The translations under genes were made by a program, and so were the position numbers. 64,000 bases of DNA from Oegoconia quadripuncta (taxonomy: Eukaryota; Arthropoda; Insecta; Lepidoptera; Autostichidae). The stretch's first letter is position 1. Every line of letters begins with the position of its first letter. The notes under the pieces were generated by a model, which saw nothing but the letters and a program-made list of their open reading frames with translations, made no database searches and was not told the DNA's origin. The DNA lies in contig OX438747.1 of assembly GCA_949316235.1 (NCBI GenBank), positions 29,578,618-29,642,617 on the forward strand. Direction: 5' to 3'. Positions 55,985 to 64,000 of this stretch are shown here, piece after piece.

Positions 55985-56345
55985 TGATGGGGAAAGACCA
56001 CGGCGAGGTACCACTATAAAATCAGGAATCAGCAATAGTGTAGTGACAAAGATTGAAAAAGGTATGCTGGGATGGTTTGGACATGTGGAGAGGATGAATG
56101 AAAGAAGACTTACGAAAGAGATATACGAAGCGAATGTGGATGGTAGTGTTGGTAGGGGAAGACCACGGCGAACGTACCATGATCAAATCGGGGACGTCTT
56201 AAAGAAAGGCCACGTCAAGAGTACCCTCAACCGACGAGCATATATGAACAACCTTATTAGAGTGAAGCAAAGACGTGTGTCAGGATCGTAGCAAGTGGAA
56301 ATCTGTGGTCTCTGCCTACCCCTACGGGAAACAGGCGTGACTTTA
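55985..56345 (+). mobile_element. LINE C-terminal fragment in intron 10
   Basis: Reads [40 protein letters not shown] and [20 protein letters not shown]. It ends about 85 bp before the acceptor of exon 11. A one-base loss near KQRRVSGS breaks the frame. Confidence 0.8.
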
Positions 56346-56429
56346 TGTATTGTATGAAGAAATCTTTATTTATCTAATTGAAACACCCTGTTACGGTTCT
56401 TATTCGTATGCTAATTTTTGATTCCCCAG

Positions 56430-56565
56430 AGCGGCATACCGAGCCCGGCGTCGAACCCGGTTCGTTACGCCTACGCTACGCCGGAGAGAGTCCGCCACAA
56501 CCACACTTACAGTTCCCCGCTGGCCGGGGTCGAACAACGGCCGGCAGCCGTCAGGGACAAACGAG
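56430..56565 (+). CDS. cnc: cnc exon 11, HNHTY exon
   Basis: Acceptor CCCCAG ends at 56429. Encodes SGIPSPASNPVRYAYATPER followed by VRHNHTYSSPLAGVEQ and RPAAVRDKR. The HNHTY pentapeptide is a CNC family mark shortly before the CNC domain. Phase 0 in, one base out. The donor GAG|GTTCGT is weak at +3 and +4; the next GT-type candidate (GTAACG near 56581) is in the wrong phase for exon 12, so the weak donor is the one that fits. Residues about 311-355. Confidence 0.9.
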
Positions 56566-56859
56566 GTTCGTACCAATTGGTAACGTACTGCCAATGAGTT
56601 TCCCAGCTTCCTTAGAGTTGCTCATTTTAGAAAATTGGAACACTTATAAGATCACTTTGTTGCCTGTCTGTCCTTATGTCACGGCCATCCTTTTTGCAAA
56701 ATTGGAACACTTTAAGGGATCAACCCGTTGCCTGTCTGTGTCCATGAATCAGATTTATTCGTAATAATCTTACATTGTCAATATATCATGTGCCAAAGGC
56801 CATTACCGCTTTATGCAAAATTGGAATACTTATTGGATCACTTTGTTGTCCATGTGCAA

Positions 56860-57500
56860 GGTCAAAGTCAAAAATGCTTTATTTTGTAGGTACACAGAGT
56901 ACACTTAAAATAGTCAATTTTACATTTTTTAAGCTACTGCTTGTTCAAAATGCAATTTTCCTATGAGAAGGACAAGCAAGCAACTCGAAGAGTTGTTCTT
57001 TTAAAATCAGGCTTTGATTTTTTTTTTTATTATGCACAACGGGTTCGTACTTGACCTCAATCACACCTGATGTTAAGTGAAGATGAGGTCGAAGGTGGAA
57101 GCGTACTGACCCGGAAACCCCAACACACTTGGGGGACTGGCTATCTTACAACCGGAACACAACAATGCTATTATCATTGCTGCTTGGCGGCAGATTTAGA
57201 TAAGATGGTGGTAGCTAGCCAGGCGGACATTTCAAATGCCCTACCACCAACCAAACCGAGTACTTAAACAAGTACCCCGCTGGGGATCGCACCCGCGACC
57301 TCTGGAATCGTAAACCGAATGTTGTTTACATTGAGCCACGGAGGCGGTTAAAACTTTTACATAATGGTTTTTATATTTCATTATTAATTGTGAAATAGCC
57401 TGGCATGCGAACGATCTGATTATGTCCAGGGATGATTATCATCTAAATAGTCTGATATTTTATAATATGCTTTGTTAATAAGATGCTGTTTTATAGTATC
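56860..57500 (-). mobile_element. LINE 3' fragment split by SINE family C
   Basis: Halves at 56860-57015 (TTTATTTTGTAGGTACACAG, AAGGACAAGCAAGCAACTCG) and 57353-57500 (TTCATTATTAATTGTGAAAT, CATCTAAATAGTCTGATATT) are contiguous in the 27498 copy. A reverse SINE C (57025-57352) lies between. Confidence 0.7.
57025..57352 (-). mobile_element. SINE family C, reverse, in intron 11
   Basis: Full reverse copy (TATGCACAACGGGTTCGTAC...GAGCCACGGAGGCGGTT). It splits a LINE fragment. Confidence 0.85.
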
Positions 57501-57755
57501 TTGGCAAAGCCATTACCTCATTTTGGAAAGTTGGAACACTTATAAGATCAGTTTGTGGTCTGCCTGCCCGTGTGCCAAGGATGTGACCTTTAAACAATGC
57601 GAACGGGAATCTCTTAATCATCGCATATATCTGTAAGAGCGAACGACTTAAAAATCGTACGCCGGATGACCTGATACAGGTTACGGCGCAGTCACAATTT
57701 TCATTTTGTAATTGTGGTGATTTATGTAATCTAATTTGAAACCCCCCATTCACAG

Positions 57756-57851
57756 TGCGGCGTATGACAGATGGCAGTATCTCCGATGGGGGGTCATCTG
57801 CGAGCGGGGGGCAACACTTGTCGAGGGACGAGAAGCGGGCGAAGGCTCTAG
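57756..57851 (+). CDS. cnc: cnc exon 12, start of CNC homology region
   Basis: Acceptor TCACAG ends at 57755, donor TAG|GTAAGG at 57852. Encodes VRRMTDGSISDGGSSASGG, then QHLSRDEKRAKAL. SRDEKRAKAL opens the CNC homology region that precedes the basic domain in all family members. One base in, one base out. Residues about 356-387. Confidence 0.96.
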
Positions 57852-58094
57852 GTAAGGATTGCTTGCTCGACAGCTGAATTTGAAACAATTTTTGCTAGAG
57901 AACTAATTCAGTCGTGTCAACATTTTCAACCTGACAGTGACAACGGTGTAGGTGTTTGTGTGTGTATATATATATATATGTAAATTTATGTGTGTTATGT
58001 AGTCAATAATATATTATATGTTTTAAGTGCAGTTAAATTATCTAGTTTTTTTTTTATATTTACGTAATATAATAATTACCAACTATAAAATACA

Positions 58095-58112
58095 CCCGTA
58101 TTGCTACTATTA

Positions 58113-58172
<60 letters not shown>
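58095..58172. repeat. (AT)n microsatellite
   Basis: Simple AT run directly before SINE B in intron 12. Confidence 0.9.
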
Positions 58173-58173
<1 letters not shown>

Positions 58174-58443
58174 CGACCTGTTTGGTGTAGTGGTTAGTAA
58201 CTCTGACCACTATACCAAAAGGTTGCGGGTTCGAATCCCGCTAGGGGCATATTGTTTGTGTGATGAATATGGCCGTGTGTACTCGAGTTATGGATGTTTT
58301 CATTTATAATAAGTATTTATTTACAAAAAAAATAATATATTTATGTAGTATATCAACCATCTGGTATCCACAACACAAGCCTATAGTTGCTTACTGTGGA
58401 ACCAGATGGCGCTGTGTGTATGTCTAAGGATATTTATTTATTT
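58173..58443 (+). mobile_element. SINE family B between duplicated flanks
   Basis: Full copy in intron 12. The sequence before it (57966-58116) and after it (58446-58570) is the same retroelement tail (TGTGTTATGTAGTCAATAAT...ATTGCTACTATTAG), plus an (AT)n run. Confidence 0.85.
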
Positions 58444-58574
58444 ATTATATATATAAATTTATGTGTGTTATGTAGTCAATAATATATTATATGTGTTAAG
58501 TGCAGTTAAATTATCTAGTTTTTTATATTTACGTTATATAATAATTACCAACTATAATACACGTATTGCTACTA

Positions 58575-59162
58575 TTAGTGCAAATCTCATTTACTGGTAG
58601 CTTGTATCTTTACCCTAAGGTTTGTATGGAAGAGATAGCTGTTAGCGATAAGGCCGCCGTTTTGTGCGATTAATGATGTATTCTACATGTGGCTTTTGAT
58701 TGATTGATTGAACTCTCTATACTTTAAAATTCAAACAGTTTGTAAACAAACAACCGTGTGCTTCTTGACTATGGTTGATAACAAGTTTTAGTGGTCCAGT
58801 GCGTCATTTGATAAATTAATTACAACAAATTCAATATGTACTCACTGGGGTGCACACAAAAAGCCAAAAGCTAATTAACCTAGGCTAGGCTTTATTCAAA
58901 ATTCTACAGTAAAACAAACTTTAACAAATATTAATCAGAGTTTTCGTACATTTGGTTGACAAATAGTGATTGTAGTCGTATAAAAACTTTACCACTTTTG
59001 GGGGTAAGAGGTATACCGGATTACAAATTTTATGAATGATGAATGTTTCGCCGAAGCGCTATTGCCGGCAACATCGCGGAGTTAGTTTTTATTAAAAAGC
59101 TGTTTATGAACAAACTGCGCAAAGTATTCAGCAATATTTCGGCAAAACGTGTAAATAGTTAT
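58575..59162. other. Intron 12 distal part
   Basis: 58575-58720 is a reversed retroelement tail shared with 30000-30120, 37130-37180, 49950-50000 and 63250-63300 (GATAAGGCCGCC...GCGATTAATGATGTA). 58725-59162 is unrecognised. Confidence 0.5.
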
Positions 59163-59587
59163 ATTGGGTCTTTACCTATGAAATAGGAGTTTTTTTTCTT
59201 CGTTAATCATATATACCAATTCCTGCGATTTTCAAAGCTATATCCAAATTTGTTTTTTTATTTGGAAAATGGAATATTATTTCAAGGTTTCACATGAAAT
59301 ATTTTTTAATTTCTGGGCAAATCACATAATAAAAAAAAATTTGAACAGAGCTCTTTTCATGTGCTTCCCATAATCATTTCTTAGATTCGCTGAAACTTTT
59401 ATAAAGCGGTTACTTTTAAAAATTAACGCTGCCTATACTTAACTTAATGTTATCCGATAATACACACAAAATTTAGCTAAATTTGGATTTGCCGTTCCCA
59501 AAAAAAAAAACAAAAATGTTTGTATGGCGAAAACAGTCTTAATGAAATTCTTCATACAAAACGCCAATTTCATAGGTAAGGACCTAA
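59163..59587 (-). mobile_element. MITE family 1 copy
   Basis: Intact copy with left end ATTGGGTCTTTACCTATGAA and right end CATAGGTAAGGACCTAAC. Lies in the intron upstream of exon 13, about 165 bp before its acceptor. Confidence 0.8.
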
Positions 59588-59752
59588 CACAATTCTACTT
59601 ACAATACGTTTGCATTTGACTTAACCGCCGCTTCATGTATGTTTTTTCGTGCGATGAGTTTTACTGTATTAGTTTGACAAATGAATTTATTAGCATGCAC
59701 TTCTAATGTTTCGCACGAAACGGTTGGTTTTCAGTTTGTCTCTCCGTTGCAG

Positions 59753-59883
59753 GCATACCCCTTGAGGTGCAGGATATTATCAACCTCCCCATGGACGAGT
59801 TCAACGAACGCCTCTCCAAGCATGACCTCAGTGAGGCGCAACTGTCCCTCATAAGGGACATACGTCGCCGTGGGAAGAACAAG
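59753..59883 (+). CDS. cnc: cnc exon 13, CNC domain and start of basic region
   Basis: Acceptor TTGCAG ends at 59752, donor AAG|GTAAAT at 59884. Encodes [36 protein letters not shown], then IRRRGKNK. This is the CNC domain ([19 protein letters not shown]) running into the family-diagnostic RRRGKNK start of the DNA-contacting basic region. One base in, phase 0 out; the basic region is interrupted by the intron between K431 and V432 of the long path. That intron holds a 31-bp minisatellite. Confidence 0.98.
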
Positions 59884-60289
59884 GTAAATGAACGAGACAA
59901 TGCACTCACTTTCTCACTCACTAACTCACTCGCTTACCCACTGTCTTACTCATTTAGTTACAACCGCTCATTATTACACTGGCTTATTAACTGTCCCTCT
60001 CTCTTGTTACCTCTCTTATCTATGCCTCCATCATTCGTTATATTACCATAGGTTAAAGGTTGTTAAAGTTTCCAAGATAAATTCAGCCGTATTTATTATG
60101 TGGTAAAGATGAGAATTTATCAAAATCTTTGTGCAACTTACGTTCTTTTTAAATTGAGAAAATAAGGGCAACATTGGCTTTATTCCTCAGTTTCATCTCA
60201 CTCACTTATGTACTGCCCCCGCACTCACTCACTTACTTCATTCGCTTACTGCCTCCCCCCAGTCACTTACTGCGCTCTCACACTTTACC

Positions 60290-60812
60290 TAATTCGCTTA
60301 CTTCCCCCTCACTCACTTATTGCCCCCTCACACATTATCTCATTCGCTTACTGCCCCTTCACACATTACCTCATTCGCTTACTGCCCCCTCACACATTAC
60401 CTCATTCGCTTATTGCCCCCTCACACATTACCTCATTCGCTTACTGCCCCTTCACACATTACCTCATTCGCTTACTGCCCCCTCACACATTACCTCATTC
60501 GCTTACTGCCCCCTCACACATTACCTCATTCGCTTACTGCCCCCTCACACATTACCTCATTCGCTTACTGCCCCTTCACACATTACCTCATTCGCTTACT
60601 GCCCCCTCACACATTACCTCATTCGCTTACTGCCCCCTCACACATTACCTCATTCGCTTACTGCCCCCTCACACATTACCTCATTCGCTTACTGCCCCTT
60701 CACACATTACCTCATTCGCTTACTGCCCCCTCACACATTACCTCATTCGCTTACTGCCCCCTCACACATTACCTCATTCGCTTACTGCCCCTTCACACAT
60801 TATCGCATTCGC
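60290..60812 (+). repeat. 31-bp minisatellite in intron 13, open in all three forward frames
   Basis: About 16 near-identical units of TTCGCTTACTGCCCCCTCAC plus ACATTACCTCA, with C/T variants only (CCCCCT or CCCCTT). Flanking 59895-60290 and 60812-60900 are degenerate relatives (ACTCACTCGCTTACCC). Because 31 is not a multiple of 3 and the unit has no stop in any frame, 195-257-codon open frames appear. Not a protein gene. Confidence 0.93.
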
Positions 60813-60999
60813 TCTGCCCCTCTCTCATACCTCACTCGATTATTTACTGCTACCCTCACTCATTACCTCTCTCACTTACTCACTCCCTCATTACCTTACG
60901 CTCTTAGGCACTCATTCCCCTATGTCTTATAATAAGTACTTATATAATATCCATCACACTACACCAATCGGTCGTCACTAATGCGTCATCCTTCGACAG

Positions 61000-61173
61000 G
61001 TGGCAGCACAGAACTGCAGGAAACGCAAGCTGGACCAGATCACCTCGTTAGCCGACGAAGTTCGCACCGTACGGGACAGGAAGCAGAGGACCCAGCGGGA
61101 CCACCACACCCTCACTGCTGAGCGGCAACGTGTGAAGGAACGGTTCGCTGCGTTATACAGACACGTATTCCAA
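61000..61173 (+). CDS. cnc: cnc exon 14, basic region and leucine zipper
   Basis: Acceptor CGACAG ends at 60999, donor CAA|GTAAGA at 61174. Opens VAAQNCRKRKLDQITSLADE; completed by exon 13 it forms the bZIP signature N-x7-R (N430, R438 of the long path) with the CNC-typical cysteine C437. The zipper is imperfect, as usual in the family: heptad positions L448, V455, T462, L469, V476, L483. Binds antioxidant/Maf-type elements as a heterodimer with a small Maf (family knowledge). Phase 0 in and out, 58 codons. Confidence 0.98.
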
Positions 61174-61286
61174 GTAAGAGGGACTAGGATCTTTATTTTT
61201 CAGAAATAATTATATTGATTTACTGAAACAGGCGTGGATAGAGAAGTGAACCCTTTGCCCAGCTATGGGACAGTATGGGCTCCTAA

Positions 61287-61543
61287 TAATAAATGTCTTT
61301 GCACAAACACACAGCGCCATCTAGGTCCACAGTAAACATCTAGGCTTGTGTTATGGATACCAAATGGTTGATATACTACATAAATACATTTTTTTTTTGT
61401 AATTAAATACTTATTATAAATGAAAACATCCATAACTCGGGTACACATGTCCATTACACAAACATATGCCCCTAGCGGGATTCGAACCCGCAACCTTTTG
61501 GTGTAGTGGTCAGAGTTGCTAACCACCACACAAAACAGGTCGT
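61287..61543 (-). mobile_element. SINE family B, reverse, in intron 14
   Basis: Reverse copy containing CGGGATTCGAACCCGCAACC and ending GTCGTC. Begins about 115 bp after the exon 14 donor. Confidence 0.85.
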
Positions 61544-61756
61544 CTAATAATAATACTGAGACGTTCCACACGCCGTTTATTTGCTGTAGAAATGGGAAAA
61601 CAAACCGTATTTGGTGTCGGTACTGACTTATGGCAAAAATAGGTATGTTCCCGAAATGATTAAAATAAAGTACTCATTTTGTTCCCACTGGTGCCAAATA
61701 GAAATAATTCCCATTTGTTTCCACCACCGAAATGAATTAAGTACTGGCTTTTGTTC

Positions 61757-62152
61757 TTCTTCTTATTTTTGAGGATGGCAACCAGTCAACCTCACTGTCG
61801 AGGGACATTACTGCCAGTTTCGAGTGAAAAATTTTATTTCTCTTATTTCTTCAATTTAGAAGTCAGTCTCAGTCAAAACAAGTAATTCGTCGTATACAGA
61901 GTCTAGTCACGGTCAAGTCATTCTTCAGTAAAGTGGCAGAATGCTTTACAAAAGATTTTGGCGGCTTCTTGTGGGAACCCGAAAGCTCCGTTACGCACTT
62001 TAATTTACACTTCCCTTCACTTGTACGCCATCACTAACGTTTGCTGCACAATATTCTGCCCTTATTAAGCTTCAAAAGTTAGAATGCACAAATGATAAGA
62101 ATTACAAAGAAAAATGCAACTTCACTCGCCGAGATCCCGCCAAAAAGCCGGC
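61757..62152 (-). mobile_element. Retroposon G copy between cnc exons 14 and 15
   Basis: Reverse copy starting TTCTTCTTATTTTTGAGG and ending CCCGCCAAAAAGCC. Flanked by GGCTTTTGTTC and GGCTTTGTTC, an approximate target duplication. It ends 166 bp before exon 15. Confidence 0.75.
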
Positions 62153-62318
62153 TTTGTTCCCACAGGTGTGAAATAGGAAATAAATTAATATGCTCCCATT
62201 TGCTGGCACCATCAAAACGAAATAAAGTACTGACTTTGTTCCCACAATGGGACAACAAATCAAATTTGTTGCCAGTGTTGACAGCGCCTGTTCGCTCACG
62301 ATGTAATTTATTCCCCAG

Positions 62319-62424
62319 AACCTGCGCGACCCTGATGGCAGGCCGCTGTCTTCTAACCAGTTCTCCCTGCAACAGGCTGCCGACGGCAATGTGGTGCTCG
62401 TCCCCAAGATGCCCCAACATCCTG
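62319..62424 (+). CDS. cnc: cnc exon 15, Neh3-like C-terminal segment
   Basis: Acceptor CCCCAG ends at 62318, donor CTG|GTGAGT at 62425. Encodes NLRDPDGRPLSSNQFSLQQ and then AADGNVVLVPKMPQHP. LRDxDGxPxSxxQxSLQQxxDGxVxLVPK is the CNC family C-terminal motif (Neh3 in NRF2, linked to transactivation). Phase 0 in, one base out. A LINE fragment begins only about 50 bp past the donor. Confidence 0.97.
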
Positions 62425-62469
62425 GTGAGTTCATATATCAAATCGGGATCCGCCTGCGTAGATGGTTTT

Positions 62470-62700
62470 ATCAAATGGAGAGGATGAATGAAAGAGGACT
62501 AACGAAAGATATATACGAAGCGAATATGGATGATAGTGTTGGTAGGGAAAGACCACGGCGAACGTACCATGATCAAATCGGGGACGTCTTAAAGGAAGGT
62601 CAAGTCAAGAGTACCCTAAACCGACGAGCATGTATGAACAACCTTATGAGAGTGAATGAAGCACCATATGTATGTCAGGATTGTAGCAAGTAGAAGTCTT
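62470..62700 (+). mobile_element. LINE C-terminal fragment 50 bp after the exon 15 donor
   Basis: Reads MERMNERGLTKDIYEANMDD, then [20 protein letters not shown] and [20 protein letters not shown]. It starts in the middle of the family motif, and its 3' end abuts a reverse SINE family C copy. Confidence 0.8.
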
Positions 62701-62701
62701 T

Positions 62702-63006
62702 TTTTTGTTTTTTATGCACAACGGGTTAGCACTTGACCTCAATCACACCTGATGTTAAGTGAAGATGAGGCCGAAGGTTAAACCCGAAAACCCCATCTTA
62801 TCTTAGACAACCGGAACACAACAATGCTATTAACATTGCTGCTTGGCAGTAGATTTAGGTAAGATGGTGGTAGCTAGCCAGGCAGACATTTAAAATGCCC
62901 TACCACCAACCAAACGGAGGCCTAAACATGTACCCCGCCGGGGATCGAACCCGCGACCTCCGATTCGTAGACCCTATGTTGTTTACATTGACCCACGGAG
63001 GCGGTT
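62702..63006 (-). mobile_element. SINE family C, reverse, in intron 15
   Basis: Reverse copy with GGGGATCGAACCCGCGACCT (B box on minus) and ACCCACGGAGGCGGTT head. Adjoins a LINE fragment. Confidence 0.85.
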
Positions 63007-63427
63007 GAAAGTCTCTTACTATCGATCTAACAACGCATAACATTAAACAAATGTTATTAAGAGGGTTTGTCCCACACCGCATTCCATACAAAATTTCGAG
63101 TCCCGAATGAATGAGTACAAAGAAATGTCTGAATGAAAGTCGAGAATGAATAGACAACAGAATGTCTTTTTATTATTATTATTATTAAATTCTTTATTGC
63201 ACACAAAAATAAAATACAAAGAACATTTAACATAGATGATGAAGTGTACAAAGGCGGTCTTATCGCTGATAGCGATTTCTTCCATACAACTTCTCTTTTA
63301 TGTATAGATAAGCACTATGGGAAATCAAATCCTTTTGTTGCGAATTCTGACATATGGCACAAATAGGTATGTCTCGAAACTAATTAAAATGAAGTACTGG
63401 CTTTGTTCCCACTAGTGACAAATACCC

Positions 63428-63502
63428 ATAGACGTACACACCCATACACGCACACACACTCACACACGTACACTCACGCGCCCACACATACACACACACA
63501 TT
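63428..63502 (+). repeat. (CA)n-rich microsatellite in intron 15
   Basis: Imperfect ACACAC run with CATACACG and CTCACGCG interruptions; the source of an HTHTHT frame. Confidence 0.9.
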
Positions 63503-63985
63503 CTATTTTGTTGTATTTAACTCATATGATACCTAATTGCATATGTTTCTTTACAAAGCCTGTAATTGTTATGGAAGAGCGAAAACACCTGATACAGGTA
63601 CTTAGGTACTTACTAGGTATTTTCCACCCAAATATTAATAATGTAAAATCTTTGTTAAAGATATAAAATATTTTGATTTTGAAATAGAAATATTTGCCCT
63701 CTCTATTTTTATAGCTTAAAATAATAATTTAGCTTGTATACCTACTCTTCTTGTTTAAAGCATTTATGTAGTTGTAGAAGAGCGGAGCCTCCTAATACAG
63801 GTAAACATTTTTACTTAAAAGGAGACCCCTAATGCTGTCATAGATAATAAGAATAAGTTACTTAACCAGTCCAGTGTCCATGGGCGGCGGTGATTGCTTT
63901 CCATCAGGTGACCCGCATGCTCGGTTGCCGCCCTCTCATATAAAAAAAAAAATATCTTTTTCAATATAGTTTTCTTTTCCCACAG

Positions 63986-64000
63986 ATCACCCAATGAATC
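63986..64000 (+). CDS. cnc: cnc exon 16, partial at window end
   Basis: A polypyrimidine-rich acceptor (TTTTCTTTTCCCACAG, ends 63985) precedes ATCACCCAATGAATC. With the G carried from exon 15 this reads D-H-P-M-N and stays open to the window edge. Presumably the last coding exon, since the Neh3-like motif is normally close to the stop. The stop codon and 3'UTR are not in the window. Confidence 0.75.

Larger units (their letters stand above)
56600..57600 (+). repeat. Degenerate ~75-bp repeat units in intron 11, split by LINE and SINE
   Basis: AAAATTGGAACACTTATAAG (56630), AAAATTGGAACACTTTAAGG (56698), AAAATTGGAATACTTATTGG (56817) and AAAGTTGGAACACTTATAAG (57524) each precede a GTTGCCTGTCTGTCC-like segment. 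The last unit is separated from the others by the LINE/SINE insertion at 56860-57500. Confidence 0.7.
12300..64000 (+). other. cnc: cap-n-collar (cnc) transcription unit, 3' end outside window
   Basis: This is the only protein-coding gene I can support. cnc encodes a bZIP transcription factor that pairs with small Maf proteins. In insects the long form drives antioxidant and detoxification genes, and shorter forms act in head patterning. Sixteen exons were assembled from AG acceptors, GT (once GC) donors and matching phases. In the long path the cumulative coding length before the last exon is 1573 nt, about 524 codons. Motif order matches the CNC family. Two start exons are visible (12627 and 42896), so at least two promoters are inferred. 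Introns range from under 1 kb to about 17 kb and hold almost all of the repeats. The stop codon lies past 64000. Identity is near certain from the CNC-bZIP block; exact isoform structure needs transcript data. Confidence 0.95.

Noticed and set aside
56578..56586. Alternative donor GTAACG for exon 11
   Set aside because: Would end exon 11 in phase 0, which does not fit exon 12 (needs one carried base).
60174..60981. Three overlapping open frames of 195-257 codons (HTLPHSLTAPSHITSFAY repeats)
   Set aside because: All arise from a stop-free 31-bp minisatellite read in three frames; they start and end with the repeat and have no family resemblance.
62079..62487. Overlapping frames of 100-131 codons on both strands around exon 15
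   Set aside because: Shadows of exon 15 and of the neighbouring retroposon G and LINE; the true frame is fixed by the LRDPDGRPLSS and VVLVPKM motifs.
63555..63805. Exon-like pieces ending CTGATACAG|GTACTT and CTAATACAG|GTAAAC between exons 15 and 16
   Set aside because: The two pieces are copies of one another, and a related piece (GAGGTCTTCTGATACAGGTA) occurs at 17441. Dispersed repeat; neither adds a needed phase, since exon 15 joins 63986 directly.

Overview
The window looks like a piece of a moth or butterfly (Lepidoptera) nuclear genome. Reasons: it is A+T-rich; it carries one conserved insect gene cut into many small exons; and the space between exons is packed with tRNA-derived SINEs, RTE-type and CR1/Jockey-type LINE 3' fragments, MITEs and minisatellites of the kinds usual in lepidopteran introns. 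No prokaryotic gene, CRISPR array or bacterial-style operon is present.

The gene is cap-n-collar (cnc), the insect orthologue of vertebrate NRF1/NRF2, on the + strand. It occupies roughly 12.3 kb to past the right edge. I assembled it by hand from splice signals, reading phase and protein motifs, because nearly all exons are too short to stand out as open reading frames. A long path uses 16 exons: a short start exon (12627-12650), then 29747-29871, 31572-31660, 33582-33664, 36867-36966, 49516-49596, 50428-50539, 51531-51633, 52915-53026, 54710-54810, 56430-56565, 57756-57851, 59753-59883, 61000-61173, 62319-62424 and 63986 onward (cut by the window end). All junction phases agree. An alternative start exon at 42896-43019 joins in phase to the exon at 49516 and would give a shorter isoform that lacks exons 2-5. 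The protein shows, in order, a QRWQDL motif, the SILNDEDLQLMDMA motif (Neh5-like), the SSMGSERVPSLSDGEW motif, HNHTY, the CNC homology region, the bZIP basic region and zipper, and the VVLVPKM (Neh3-like) tail. The KEAP1-binding N-terminus of CncC is not seen and may lie upstream of the window.

Layout: 0-12.3 kb is upstream, repeat-rich DNA. 12.3-12.65 kb is a GC-rich promoter and first coding exon. 12.65-29.7 kb is a 17-kb first intron full of nested transposons, including a four-LTR tandem array and a 260-bp foldback element. 29.7-37 kb holds exons 2-5 with two satellite-like arrays. 37-49.5 kb is an intron with a repeat-poor island (about 39.4-44.5 kb) that carries the alternative first exon. 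49.5-64 kb holds exons 6-16, again with intronic minisatellites.

The most striking item is an inverted partial copy of exon 10 with its donor site and the following intron. It is fused to SINE sequence, has a 9-bp target-site duplication, and sits in the intron upstream of exon 6. Others are an exon 4 with two in-frame GC donors plus a NAGNAG acceptor, the alternative first exon, and the LTR array.
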